From the NCBI GenBank assembly GCA_963768975.1, contig CAVYKB010000019.1:62001-126000 (forward strand): a stretch of DNA of 64,000 nt. Reading direction: 5' to 3'. This document shows, piece after piece, positions 8,346 through 16,365 of the stretch; position 1 is the first letter of the stretch, and each line of letters starts with the position of its first letter. This stretch comes from CADCTB01 sp963768975 (GTDB taxonomy: Bacteria > Actinomycetota > Acidimicrobiia > Acidimicrobiales > AC-14). The notes below the pieces were generated by a model that saw nothing but the letters and a program-made list of their open reading frames with translations, ran no database searches and was not told where the DNA came from. Position numbers and translations under genes: made by a program.

Positions 8346-8386
8346 GAGCGTCAGGCTACCAAATACCCGACCGTTTCGATCAACAA

Positions 8387-8447
8387 TCTCCCGTTCTGGT
8401 TGCACCTGACCCCCGTATGCGCGGTTACGTGCAACCAGAACGGGAGA
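8387..8447. repeat. 19-bp perfect inverted repeat, copy 1 of a related pair
   Basis: The arm at 8387-8405 (core CCCGTTCTGGTTGCAC) is perfectly complementary to 8429-8447 with a 23-nt loop containing CCCCGTATGCGCGG. The right arm encodes the last residues of the uroporphyrinogen-III synthase-like protein, and its stop codon lies in the loop. A related element sits beyond the other end of that gene at 9242-9292. Confidence 0.8.
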
Positions 8448-9228
8448 GGTGGGCGGTGAGCTGCTTCACCATGGCCGTCAGCCGGGGCGGGTCGGGCCAG
8501 ATGGGCGCCTCGATGCCCTCGTCGGTGGCCGCCGACGCGCAGACCGGGCCGACGCATGAGGCGACCATGCCGGCGTTGAATGCCTGGCGCAGGTCGTCGC
8601 GCCGGGCGCCGGCAATGCGGAACAGGTTGTGGACCGCCGGCTGGGCGGTGAAGGTGATGGCGGCGAGGTCGCCGGCGATGGCGGCGTCTATCAGAGCAGC
8701 GGCCGGCGCCGGGTCGTCGGGCAGGGCCCACTGGTAGACGGGGACCTCGACGAGCTCGCCGGCAAGCGCTCTCAGCAGCTCGGTCGAGGGGTGGCCGTCG
8801 GGGTCGAACAGCTGGAGGGCGACGCGGGACCGACCTACGTCGTCGAAACCGGCCAGGTGGTCGACGATCTCCTGCATCGTCTCCTCCGGCGCCCGCCACC
8901 AGACGTCGAGGTTGGCGCCCCTGGCGGCGGACGTGGCCTTGGCGCCCCGGGCGACGACCCGGGCGCCGGCGGCCAGGCCGGCGAGCAGGGGAGTGTCGAG
9001 GCCCCAGCGGCCGGCGGCCTCCAGCCAGCGCCGCATGCCCATGCCGGTGGTGACGATCAGGTAGTCGGGCGGCGCCTCCGCCAGGGACGCGGTGACCGCC
9101 CGCAGCGCCTCGTCGCCCGAGAGGTCGACGGTCCGCATCGTGGGCCCGTGGACGATGTTGATGTCCCGGTCGCCGAACAGGCGGGCCTGCTCCTCCCACC
9201 GCCGGTCGGCCGTGATCCCCACCTTCAC
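8425..9228 (-). CDS. Uroporphyrinogen-III synthase family protein
   Basis: A 267-residue HemD-like protein with the weakly conserved two-lobed fold: start MKVGITADRR, central IVTTGMGMRRWLEAA, and late ITFTAQPAVHNLF. That last segment matches the FTS.sav..f pattern of uroporphyrinogen-III synthases, and VGPVCASAATDEGIEAP matches the family's C-terminal IG..Ta.al...G motif. It would close hydroxymethylbilane to uroporphyrinogen III, precursor of the siroheme in the neighbouring reductase, which explains the location. Its last six residues are encoded by one arm of the palindrome at 8387-8447. Confidence 0.75.
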   Translation of the reverse strand: MKVGITADRRWEEQARLFGDRDINIVHGPTMRTVDLSGDEALRAVTASLAEAPPDYLIVTTGMGMRRWLEAAGRWGLDTPLLAGLAAGARVVARGAKATSAARGANLDVWWRAPEETMQEIVDHLAGFDDVGRSRVALQLFDPDGHPSTELLRALAGELVEVPVYQWALPDDPAPAAALIDAAIAGDLAAITFTAQPAVHNLFRIAGARRDDLRQAFNAGMVASCVGPVCASAATDEGIEAPIWPDPPRLTAMVKQLTAHLSRSGCT

Positions 9229-9241
9229 TGCGGCACCGGCT

Positions 9242-9292
9242 CGTTCCTGTTGCAGTTACCCACCGTCTGCGCGGGTGGGTGCAACCAGAACG
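9242..9292. repeat. Imperfect inverted repeat, copy 2 of a related pair
   Basis: CGTTCCTGTTGCA (9242-9254) pairs with two mismatches to TGCAACCAGAACG (9280-9292), and ACCCACC/GGTGGGT (9258-9264 and 9274-9280) forms an inner stem. The loop contains CCGTCTGCGCGG, near-identical to the loop of the element at 8387-8447. It sits between the Rrf2 gene and the uroporphyrinogen-III synthase-like gene. Confidence 0.7.
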
Positions 9293-9301
9293 AAGGGACG
9301 G

Positions 9302-9760
9302 TCAACGCCGGCTCCAGGCGTCGGGGTCAGCGGCCAGCCGGCGGACGGGCTCCGGCAGGTTGCCCGAGGCGACCGCGGCGATGGTGGTGGTCTCCAGCAC
9401 CGCCCGCAGGGTGGCCCGGGTGGCGATCCACACGTCTTGGAGGGCGCCGGCGGCGCCGGCGTAGGCCACGTCCTCGGCCGCCTCGCCCCGGACGTCGGCC
9501 AGCGGGCCCTCGACGTGGCGGATCACATCGGCAATGGTGACCGACTCGGCCGGCACCCGCAGCCAGTAGCCGCCGTCGGCCCCCCGCTGGCTGGCCACCA
9601 CGCCGGCCCGACGCAGCTCGCTCAAGATGTTCTCGGTGAACCGCAGCGGCATGTCCTGGGCCGTGGCGATGGCCTCGCCCTTGACCGGTCCGGATCCGCC
9701 GGCGGCGGCCAGCTCGACCAGCGCCCGCACGGCGTAGTCGACCTTGGCCGAGACGCGCAC
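9302..9760 (-). CDS. Rrf2-family transcriptional regulator (CymR-like)
   Basis: A 152-residue Rrf2 protein: N-terminal winged helix MRVSAKVDYAVRALVELA, recognition region RFTENILSELRRAGVVASQRG, wing GGYWL, then IADVIRHVEGP and a C-terminal helix. It has no cysteines, so it cannot bind an Fe-S cluster as IscR does and is more like the cysteine-metabolism regulator CymR. It follows the ABC importer genes (28-bp gap after the permease) and precedes siroheme and sulfite reductase genes, so control of sulfur assimilation is the natural inference. Confidence 0.8.
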   Translation of the reverse strand: MRVSAKVDYAVRALVELAAAGGSGPVKGEAIATAQDMPLRFTENILSELRRAGVVASQRGADGGYWLRVPAESVTIADVIRHVEGPLADVRGEAAEDVAYAGAAGALQDVWIATRATLRAVLETTTIAAVASGNLPEPVRRLAADPDAWSRR

Positions 9761-9787
9761 ACGGCCAGTCTCTCAGTTTGCTGCCTT

Positions 9788-10660
9788 TCAGGTGGACGTG
9801 TCGATGAGCCCACGCCGGCGGCGGATGATCATGTCGGCCCGCCCGAAGAACGTGTCGACGACGATGCCGATGACGAGGATGACGATCATCAGGGCCATCA
9901 TGAGGTCGGCGGCCGAGATCTCCCGGGCGAACTGGAGCTGGTCGCCGATGGAGGGCCGGTTGGCCACGATGACCAGCAGCTCGCCGGCCATCAGGCTGCG
10001 CCAGGCGAAGGCCCACCCCTGCTTGAGGCCGGCGACGTAGGTGGGCAGGGCGGCGGGCAGCACGACATGGCGGTAGAGGTTCAATCCCTTGGCCCCGAGC
10101 ATCCGCCCGGCCCGGACCATGAGCGGCGGGACGTGGTCGACGCCGGCGATGAGGCCGTTGGCGATCGATGGGGCCGCACCCAGCACGACGACGAACATGA
10201 TGGCCTGCTCGGTGAGGCCGAAGAGCAGGATGGCCAGAGGGAACCAGGCGATCGACGGCATGGTCTGGAGGCCGGTGATGAGTGACCCGACCGCGCTCCG
10301 TAGCAGCCGGCCGCGGGCCACGGCAATGCCGAGGAGCGACCCGATCACGAGGGCGAGGGCGTACCCCGTGACGGCCCGGCGCATGGTGATGCCCACAGCT
10401 CGCCAGAACTTGCCGGTGCCGAGCAGGTTGAACAGCTCCGGCAGGACCCGATCGGGGCCCGGAAGCTGGTAGTCCTCCCGCCAGCCGGACCACACCACGG
10501 CCTGCCAGGCCAGCAGGGCGATGGCGATGGCGGCCAGCTTGGGCCAGACGGTGGTCCAGATCTGCCGGGCCCGGCTGGGGTGGCTCTCGAGGTGGGCCTC
10601 GAGGGCGTCGAGGCCGGCGATCTCCTCGGCCAGCTTGGCGTCGGTGCGGAGGTCAGTCAC
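9788..10660 (-). CDS. ABC importer permease (sulfonate/nitrate/taurine type)
   Basis: A 290-residue BPD-type permease. After a hydrophilic N-terminus of about 35 residues come six or so membrane segments and the EAA-type cytoplasmic loop (AGRMLGAKGLNLYRHVVLPAALPTYVAGLKQG). It matches the SsuC/TauC/NrtB group, which imports alkanesulfonates, taurine or nitrate. It overlaps the ATPase gene by 8 bp, indicating one operon: binding protein, ATPase, permease, then Rrf2. Sulfur-containing substrates are favoured by neighbours; sequence alone cannot separate them. Confidence 0.85.
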   Translation of the reverse strand: MTDLRTDAKLAEEIAGLDALEAHLESHPSRARQIWTTVWPKLAAIAIALLAWQAVVWSGWREDYQLPGPDRVLPELFNLLGTGKFWRAVGITMRRAVTGYALALVIGSLLGIAVARGRLLRSAVGSLITGLQTMPSIAWFPLAILLFGLTEQAIMFVVVLGAAPSIANGLIAGVDHVPPLMVRAGRMLGAKGLNLYRHVVLPAALPTYVAGLKQGWAFAWRSLMAGELLVIVANRPSIGDQLQFAREISAADLMMALMIVILVIGIVVDTFFGRADMIIRRRRGLIDTST

Positions 10661-11423
10661 TGTGGCGGCGGACCTCGGCCCGCAGGCGGTCGGTGACCGA
10701 GGCGGCCAGGCCCATGACCTCGGGGGAGTCGATGCGGCGAGGCCGGTCGATGGTGACGGGGAACTCGTCGGCCACCTTGCCCGGGAGGCTGGTCAGCAAC
10801 ACGATGCGGTCGGACAGGCGGGCCGCCTCCCGCACGTTGTGGGTGACGAAGACGATGGTGAGCCCGGTGGCGGACCAGACCTGCTCGAGCTCGTCGTGCA
10901 GCAGGTCACGGGTCATGGCGTCGAGGGCGCCGAACGGCTCGTCCATGAGCAGGACTTCGACGTCCTGGGCCAGCGCCCGGGCCAGGGCGGCCCGCTGGCG
11001 CATGCCGCCGGAGAGCTCGTGGGGCCGCCGGCCGCCCTGCCCACCCAGGTGGACCTGCTCCAGCAGCTCGTCGGCCCGCCGCCGGCGCTTGGCCTTGCCC
11101 ATGCCCGCCAGTCGCAGGGGCAAGGCCACGTTGTCGCGCACCGTGAGCCACGGGAAGAGGGCGGCCTCCTGGAACATCAGCGCAGTGCGCCCGTTCACCG
11201 TCACGTCGCCCACCGTGGGGCGGTCGAGGCCGGCGATGAGGTTGAGGCTGGTGGACTTGCCGCACCCGGAGGCGCCGACCAGGCAGACGAACTCACCCCG
11301 GGCGACGTCGAGGGTGATGTTGTCGAGGGCCAGCACCGCGCTGCCCCCGTGCCCGAACGCCTTGGAGACGCCGCGGAGGGAGATGGCGGTGGCCGTCGCG
11401 ACCCGGTCGTCGATCAGCGTCAT
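10653..11423 (-). CDS. ABC importer ATPase (sulfonate/nitrate/taurine type)
   Basis: A 256-residue ATP-binding subunit. Walker A is GASGCGKST near residue 50, the Q-loop is MFQEAALFPW, the signature is LSGGMRQRAALARAL, Walker B is VLLMDEPFGALD, and the switch His is in VTHNV. It resembles SsuB/TauB/NrtD proteins. It overlaps the binding-protein gene by 4 bp at one end and the permease gene by 8 bp at the other, so the three subunits are translationally coupled. Confidence 0.9.
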   Translation of the reverse strand: MTLIDDRVATATAISLRGVSKAFGHGGSAVLALDNITLDVARGEFVCLVGASGCGKSTSLNLIAGLDRPTVGDVTVNGRTALMFQEAALFPWLTVRDNVALPLRLAGMGKAKRRRRADELLEQVHLGGQGGRRPHELSGGMRQRAALARALAQDVEVLLMDEPFGALDAMTRDLLHDELEQVWSATGLTIVFVTHNVREAARLSDRIVLLTSLPGKVADEFPVTIDRPRRIDSPEVMGLAASVTDRLRAEVRRHSD

Positions 11424-12457
11424 CCCTTGACCTCCGGCCGGTTGGCTGCGGCCAGCACCTGGTTGAGAACGGACAGGTCGTAGATCCCCTTCAGGTCGAC
11501 TCGGCCGAGAAGCCCGACATCGCGAGCGTGGTCAGCGGAGGCGGTCAGCGAGGTGGCGACGGGGTCGTTGGTGAACTCCAGGCTCTTCCACGACGCATCG
11601 AGCACCGCCGGAGCGATGCCCCGGCCGGTGATCGTGGTGATGGCCTGATTGACCAGCCGCTGGGCCTCGGCCGGGTTGGAGTTGACCAGCTCATTGGCCT
11701 GGACCTGGCCCTGCACGAGCCGGCGGACGGCCTCAGGGTGCTGCTTCAGGAACTTGGTGCGCACGACAAGGTGGGTCGTGATGAACTTGCTGCCCGGCCA
11801 CAGCGTGCGCTCGTCGACGAGCACCTTGCCGCCGCCCTCCTGGACGAGGCGGGTGGCCCAGGGCTCGGGCGCCCAGGCGCCGTCAATCTGGCCGGCCCTG
11901 AAGGTCTCCAGCGTCTGGGCGTTCTCCTGGGGCGTGACGGAGACGTCACCGCCCCCCTCGAGGTCGGCCTTGAGGTTGTTGGTCTTCAGCCACTGGCGCA
12001 GGGCGACGTCCTGGGTGCCGCCCCGCTGGGGGGTGGCGAGCTTCTTGCCCTTGAGGTCGGCGGGGGCGTTGATGCCGGGCTTGACCACGAGCGAGGCGCC
12101 GCCCGAGGTGGCGCCGGAGATGATGCGGATGGCCTCGCCACCGGACCGGGCGTAGGCGTTGATGGCCGGGTTTGGGCCGATGTAGGTGGCATCGAGGGCG
12201 CCGGAGAACAGGGCCTCGACGGCGGCGGGGCCGGCGTTGAAGGTCTTGACCTCCATGCTGTTGGGGCCCAGTGCGGCCTTGAAGATGCCGCTCTCGACGC
12301 CCACCAGTGCGGTGGCGTGGGTGACGTTCGGGAAGAAGCCGAGGCGTACGGTGGAGCCGCCGTCGGGCGACGGGGCAGGCTCACTGCCCCCACAGGCCGC
12401 AGTGAGCAACGCCAGCGCCGCCACGAGGGCCCCGAAAGCTGAGCTTCTCAATCGCAT
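11420..12457 (-). CDS. ABC importer substrate-binding lipoprotein (SsuA/TauA/NMT1-like)
   Basis: A 345-residue lipoprotein starting MRLRSSAFGALVAALALLTAAC, with a good lipobox. The mature part begins VRLGFFPNVTHATALVGVE and contains GPAAVEALFSGALDATYIGPNPAINAY, typical of the NMT1/SsuA group. It delivers a sulfonate-, taurine- or nitrate-like anion to the permease. The ATG at 12457-12455 has no ribosome binding site; TATTCT lies 6 nt upstream, so the transcript may be leaderless. The frame is open much further upstream but that part is antisense to cysC. Confidence 0.88.
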   Translation of the reverse strand: MRLRSSAFGALVAALALLTAACGGSEPAPSPDGGSTVRLGFFPNVTHATALVGVESGIFKAALGPNSMEVKTFNAGPAAVEALFSGALDATYIGPNPAINAYARSGGEAIRIISGATSGGASLVVKPGINAPADLKGKKLATPQRGGTQDVALRQWLKTNNLKADLEGGGDVSVTPQENAQTLETFRAGQIDGAWAPEPWATRLVQEGGGKVLVDERTLWPGSKFITTHLVVRTKFLKQHPEAVRRLVQGQVQANELVNSNPAEAQRLVNQAITTITGRGIAPAVLDASWKSLEFTNDPVATSLTASADHARDVGLLGRVDLKGIYDLSVLNQVLAAANRPEVKG

Positions 12458-12463
12458 TTGTGC

Positions 12464-12469
12464 AGAATA
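12464..12469 (-). promoter_or_regulatory. Putative -10 element for the importer operon (leaderless)
   Basis: TATTCT on the minus strand is separated from the ATG at 12457-12455 by 6 nt, the spacing expected when transcription starts at the start codon. No clear -35 is visible. The divergent gene at 12528 has a matching arrangement. Confidence 0.4.
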
Positions 12470-12514
12470 GCGCCGGCAATCCCGGAAAACCAGATCATAT
12501 TCGTCAGGAATTGG

Positions 12515-12520
12515 TAGCGT
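12515..12520 (+). promoter_or_regulatory. Putative -10 element for cysC-cysH (leaderless)
   Basis: TAGCGT is followed by 7 nt and then the GTG start at 12528, with no ribosome binding site between. A GGAATTGG block lies at about 12507-12514, near the centre of the 70-bp divergent region, where a regulator such as the Rrf2 protein could act on both promoters. This is inference from position. Confidence 0.35.
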
Positions 12521-12527
12521 TGCATTC

Positions 12528-13052
12528 GTGGCCGACCTCTCCCAGGGACTGACCGTGTGGCTGACCGGCCTGCCGTCGGCGGGCAAGACCACCATCGGCC
12601 GAGCCCTGGAGAGGCGCCTCCTGGCGGCAGGGCACCGGGTGGAGGTGCTCGACGGCGATGTCGTCCGCACCCACCTGACCAGGGGGCTCGGCTTTTCCCG
12701 GGAGGACCGGGAGGAGAACGTGCGGCGGATCGGCTTCGTCGCCCACCTGCTGTCCCGCAACGGCGTCGTGGTGGTCGCCTCGGTGATCTCCCCGTACCGA
12801 GCCGTGCGCAACGAGCTGCGGGAGCTGCACGCCGGCCGCTTCTTCGAGGTTCATGTGGCCACGCCCGTCGAGGTGTGCTCGGAGCGCGACGTGAAGGGGC
12901 TGTACGCCAAGCAGCGAGCCGGGGAGCTGACCGGGCTGACCGGCGTGGACGACCCCTACGAGCCGCCGCTGCATCCCGAGGCGGTCATCCAGACTGAGAG
13001 CCAGAGCTTGGACGAGTCCGTGGAGGTCCTGTGGCAGGCCTTGCAGTCCTAG
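12528..13052 (+). CDS. cysC: Adenylylsulfate (APS) kinase
   Basis: A 174-residue APS kinase that phosphorylates adenylylsulfate to PAPS. Walker A is GLPSAGKTT; further motifs are LDGDVVRTHLTRGLGFSRED, ENVRRIGFVAHLL, the lid-region KGLYAKQRAGEL and DPYEPP. Length is normal for a stand-alone enzyme. The GTG start is preceded by a -10-like TAGCGT rather than a ribosome binding site. Its 3' end overlaps cysH by 22 nt, so the two genes form a unit. No ATP sulfurylase gene, which would supply APS, is in the window. Confidence 0.92.
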   Translation: MADLSQGLTVWLTGLPSAGKTTIGRALERRLLAAGHRVEVLDGDVVRTHLTRGLGFSREDREENVRRIGFVAHLLSRNGVVVVASVISPYRAVRNELRELHAGRFFEVHVATPVEVCSERDVKGLYAKQRAGELTGLTGVDDPYEPPLHPEAVIQTESQSLDESVEVLWQALQS

Positions 13053-13684
13053 AAGAGGAGCTGGCTGAGCTCAGCCGCTCCTTCGAGCGGGCGCCGGCCT
13101 CCAAGGTCATCCGCTGGGCCGTGGAGCGGTTCTCGCCCCGGCTCTCGCTGCTGGCGTCGATGACCGATGCCTTGCTGATCGACCTGGCCGTCAAGGTCGA
13201 TCCGTCGATCGAGGTCGTCTTCATCGACACCGGGCACCACTTCCCCGAGACGCTGGAGACGGTGGAGCTGGTCCGCCGGCGCTACGGGCTGAACCTCCGC
13301 ATCGTCACGGTGGGGCCGGAGCCGGCGCCGCTGGTCGACGGCTGCTGCTCGGCCACCAAGGTCGCCCAGCTCGACCGGGCGTTGGTCGGCCGTGAGGCGT
13401 GGCTGAGCGGCCTGCGCCGTTCGGAGGCGGAGACCCGGGCCGATGCGCCCATCGTGAGCGTCGACCGCCGGGGGCTGGTCAAGGTCAACCCCCTGGCCCC
13501 CTGGACCGACGACGACGTCGCCGGCTACATCGCCGAGCACGACGTGCCGGTCAACCCGCTGATGGCCCAGGGCTACCTGTCGGTCGGCTGCCGGCCCTGC
13601 ACGTTCCCCGTGCCTGCCGGCGCCGACCGCCGATCGGGCCGGTGGGCGGGCTCGGACCGCACGGAGTGCGGTATCCACCGCTGA
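13031..13684 (+). CDS. cysH: Adenylylsulfate (APS) reductase, thioredoxin-dependent
   Basis: A 217-residue reductase of the CysH family. It has the CC...CxxC set (GCCSATK and CRPC), which holds the 4Fe-4S cluster of enzymes acting on APS, and the C-terminal catalytic ECGIH. It reduces APS to sulfite and AMP, feeding the nearby sulfite reductase. The PP-loop-related N-terminal domain starts around KVIRWAVERF. The GTG at 13031 lies inside the end of cysC. The usual CTRPV motif reads CTFPV here. Because this type uses APS directly, the adjacent APS kinase probably supplies PAPS for another purpose. Confidence 0.9.
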   Translation: MAGLAVLEEELAELSRSFERAPASKVIRWAVERFSPRLSLLASMTDALLIDLAVKVDPSIEVVFIDTGHHFPETLETVELVRRRYGLNLRIVTVGPEPAPLVDGCCSATKVAQLDRALVGREAWLSGLRRSEAETRADAPIVSVDRRGLVKVNPLAPWTDDDVAGYIAEHDVPVNPLMAQGYLSVGCRPCTFPVPAGADRRSGRWAGSDRTECGIHR

Positions 13685-13786
13685 TCGGTGGGCACCAGGC
13701 CCGAGTAGGTCAAATAACTCAAGCCCGGTCGCACGGGCGTCGATACCTCCCCAGCCAGCACGGATCTGCAAGGGGGAGGCCCGCCC

Positions 13787-14641
13787 GTGATCGATCTCGA
13801 CCGGATGGAGGCCGAGCTGTCCGCGGCTCTGACCGCTGAGGTCGCGTCGCGACCTGCCCCGCGCACGGCCCTTCCGCCGGCGCCGGCCCCATCCCACCAA
13901 CGCAGATCGCGCCCGCCGGCCGCGCCGGCCGGCGTCGCCGAGCTCATGGAGCTGGGACTGGTGGAGGAGGCCGACGCCCGCATCGCCGCAGCCACCGACC
14001 GCCTGGACCAGACCACGTGGGCGACCATGCGCGCCCTCCTCGCCGGCCGGCGCGACGCGGTGCGAATGGGTGTGGAATCCCTAGGCCGCTTGGCCCAGGA
14101 CGGCAACGGCGTCGCCCCGGACCTGGCATGGGCCCTCCGCTTCTGGGCCACATTCGAGTGGGGCACCCGGGACGAGCGTCTCGACGTCCTCGACCACTGC
14201 CGGGAGCGGGCCTACCGCTTCGACGAGCTCATGTGGTGGGGCAATCTCACGCTGCTGCTCGCCGCGCTGGGCAAGCACGAGGAGGCGGTGCGGGCCTTCG
14301 ACCAGGCCCTGCCGTTCATCGGCGCCGCTTCCGAACGGGTTCGACTCGACCTCGTCACCAACCTGATCGAGGCCGCCGCCCTCCTGGGCGACGCCGGCCG
14401 GGTGGCCGCCGCCGGCGGCCAGCTGCGAACCGAGACCGGCCGGCTGGTGGTGGTGGGCGCAGGCGTGGTGTGCAAGGGTTCCGTCGACCGTTACCTGGGC
14501 CTCCTCCACGCCGCCGTCGGGCAGGCCAGAGAAGCCGCGGAGTACTTCCGTAGCGCCGAGGCCACCCACCGGGCCATCGGTGCCGCGCCCCTCCTGGCCC
14601 GCACGTTGGACCAGGCCCGGGGCGTTCCGGCCGCCGCCTGA
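13787..14641 (+). CDS. TPR-like protein related to the C-terminal region of LuxR/AfsR-type regulators (paralogue 1)
   Basis: A 284-residue protein starting at a GTG after a GGGGGAGG site. Residues 1-50 are Pro/Ala-rich and disordered. The rest is helical and TPR-like: VEEADARIAAATDRLD, the segment around RFWATFEWGTRDERLDVL, and a late GVVCKGSVDRYLGLLHAAVG...YFRSAEATHRAIGA.PLLARTLDQ. That last part is the signature of the tetratricopeptide tail in large LuxR/AAA transcription activators. No DNA-binding or ATPase domain is present. It converges on a clear paralogue, 9 bp apart. Function unknown; perhaps a scaffold or sensor. Confidence 0.7.
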   Translation: MIDLDRMEAELSAALTAEVASRPAPRTALPPAPAPSHQRRSRPPAAPAGVAELMELGLVEEADARIAAATDRLDQTTWATMRALLAGRRDAVRMGVESLGRLAQDGNGVAPDLAWALRFWATFEWGTRDERLDVLDHCRERAYRFDELMWWGNLTLLLAALGKHEEAVRAFDQALPFIGAASERVRLDLVTNLIEAAALLGDAGRVAAAGGQLRTETGRLVVVGAGVVCKGSVDRYLGLLHAAVGQAREAAEYFRSAEATHRAIGAAPLLARTLDQARGVPAAA

Positions 14642-14650
14642 CGGCTGGTC

Positions 14651-15436
14651 TCAGGCGGCGGCGAGGAAACCGCTGGCTTGCCGGCGGGTGCGGGCCAGGA
14701 GGGACCCCGCCCCGATGTCCTGGTGGAGCTGCTCCGCGCTCCGGAAGTACCGGTCGGCCACCCTGTCCTTGCCGAGGACGGCGTAGCCGAGGGCCTTGTA
14801 GCGGTCGACGGAGCCCTTGCAGACGATCCCGTTGCCCACGACGACGACCCGACCGTCCGGCCAGCGCAAGGCGCGGTGGCAGGCGGCGAGCCGGTCCGGG
14901 TCGCCGAGCAGCACCGCGGCCTCGATCAGGTTGGTCAGCTCGTCGAGCCACACCCGGTCCTTGGCCACCCCGCCGACGTAGCGCTGCGTCTGGTCGAAGG
15001 CGCTCGAGGCCTCCTCGTACTTGCCCGTGGCCGCCAGCAAGAGGGTGAGGTTGGCCCACCAGTGCAGCTCGTTGAAGCGGTAGGCCCGCTCCCGGCAGTG
15101 CTCGAGGACGTCGAGGCGCTCGTCCTCGGTGCCCCACTCGAACGCGGCCCAGAACCGCTGAATCCAGTACCGCTCCCAGGGCTCCCGGGCCTCGCTGGTC
15201 CGGGCCAGCTCTCCCAGCTTCTGGATTCCCGCCGTCGCCGGCTCGCGGTGGCCGAGCAGGAGCGCGCGCATCGTCGCCCAGCTCAGGGCGTCGAGGCGGT
15301 CGGTCGTCGTGGCGATCCGGGCCTCGACCTCGTCGATCATGCCCTGCTCCAGCAGGGCGGGGAGGCTCATCGACCGACCACCCGTCCGCGCGTTGCGGAG
15401 CGCCCGGCGGAAACCCTTGTTGGCGCCGTTGCCCAT
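14651..15436 (-). CDS. TPR-like protein related to LuxR/AfsR-type regulators (paralogue 2)
   Basis: A 261-residue paralogue of the convergent neighbour. Shared strings include AATTTDRLD-like repeats, SWATMRALL, WAAFEWGTEDERLDVLEHC, ERAYRFNELHWW, NLTLLLAATGKYEEA and the ending GIVCKGSVDRYKALGYAVLG...IGAGSLLARTRRQ. It lacks the Pro-rich N-terminus and starts MGNGANKGFRRALRNARTGG after AAAGGAACACCC. No enzymatic motif is seen. The inverted, back-to-back arrangement suggests duplication with inversion. Confidence 0.7.
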   Translation of the reverse strand: MGNGANKGFRRALRNARTGGRSMSLPALLEQGMIDEVEARIATTTDRLDALSWATMRALLLGHREPATAGIQKLGELARTSEAREPWERYWIQRFWAAFEWGTEDERLDVLEHCRERAYRFNELHWWANLTLLLAATGKYEEASSAFDQTQRYVGGVAKDRVWLDELTNLIEAAVLLGDPDRLAACHRALRWPDGRVVVVGNGIVCKGSVDRYKALGYAVLGKDRVADRYFRSAEQLHQDIGAGSLLARTRRQASGFLAAA

Positions 15437-15699
15437 GGGTGTTCCTTTCTCGCGTCGGCACTGGTGTAAAGGGTCGTACCCCCGGGCCGCAGGTGTTACC
15501 CGCAGGCGGCGACGGCGGCCGTCCTGACCCCAGGGGCCCGGCGGGATCAGGGCCAGGTGACGGAAATGAAAAATGCCCGGACCGGTGGTGCCTCCGCCGA
15601 GCGCCGAGTCCCGCCGCGTGCGCCGGTAGGGGCTGCCCCGCGACGCACTGGGGGCGAACCCTCATGTCGGCGAGGCGCAGGGCGGCCCATCATCGGCCC

Positions 15700-16365
15700 A
15701 TGGGCGCTAGAACACCCGCCGCCGCGGTCTCCACCAAGACATTGGCCACGGGCACGCTCCTCGCCGCCCTGTTGCCGGCGTGGGCGGCCCTGCGCGGTAT
15801 CTACCTGTCGATCTACTTCGTGCCAACCGACACTGCGCTCCATGCCGCGAAGGCCGGCCATGGCCTGCTGGCGGCGGGCGCCATCGCCGCCCTCCTTCTC
15901 CTCGCCGTCGCCGTGGGTCTACGGTGGATCGCTCCCGAGCCCGAGAAGGTGCTCACCGCCGGTGTGGCCGTCGCAGTCAGCGTCGTGCTCGGCTTCACTG
16001 CCTTGGCGTGGGTTCATGCCGATCGGGCGCTCCACAACTACGGGCCGGAGTTGCGGGCGATCGATGCTTTCCTGCCGCCCGCCGGCGCCCGCGCCGGACA
16101 CGACGTCCGCTGGGCCTCGAACCATCCCGAGGTGCAGCGCTCCTGGCGGGTGCCCGCCCCGGCCGAGAACCTGTGCCGGAGCGCGGTCGAGCGCTTCGAG
16201 GCCTGGGCCGACCCGGGCAGCGTGATGAAGACGTTCCCGGGCAACCAGTCCTCGTGCTCCCACAGGGGCCGGCGAGGCCCGGACAACGTCGAGCTACTCG
16301 TCTCGGATCCAGCCCCTGGGCCGCTGGGGCAAGGACTGGTGATCGTCACGGCCCGGCGGGCCTAG
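15700..16365 (+). CDS. Membrane protein of unknown function (221 aa)
   Basis: Three hydrophobic segments occur in the N-terminal half: LLAALLPAWAALRGIYLSIYF, GLLAAGAIAALLLLAVAVGL and VLTAGVAVAVSVVLGFTALAWV. A soluble part of about 90 residues with four cysteines follows, probably outside the membrane. The frame is open upstream to 15439, but that stretch is not protein-like; I chose the ATG at 15700. No domain is recognised. The last 4 bp overlap the convergent DUF72 gene. The upstream gap 15437-15699 shows no further gene. Confidence 0.6.
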   Translation: MGARTPAAAVSTKTLATGTLLAALLPAWAALRGIYLSIYFVPTDTALHAAKAGHGLLAAGAIAALLLLAVAVGLRWIAPEPEKVLTAGVAVAVSVVLGFTALAWVHADRALHNYGPELRAIDAFLPPAGARAGHDVRWASNHPEVQRSWRVPAPAENLCRSAVERFEAWADPGSVMKTFPGNQSSCSHRGRRGPDNVELLVSDPAPGPLGQGLVIVTARRA

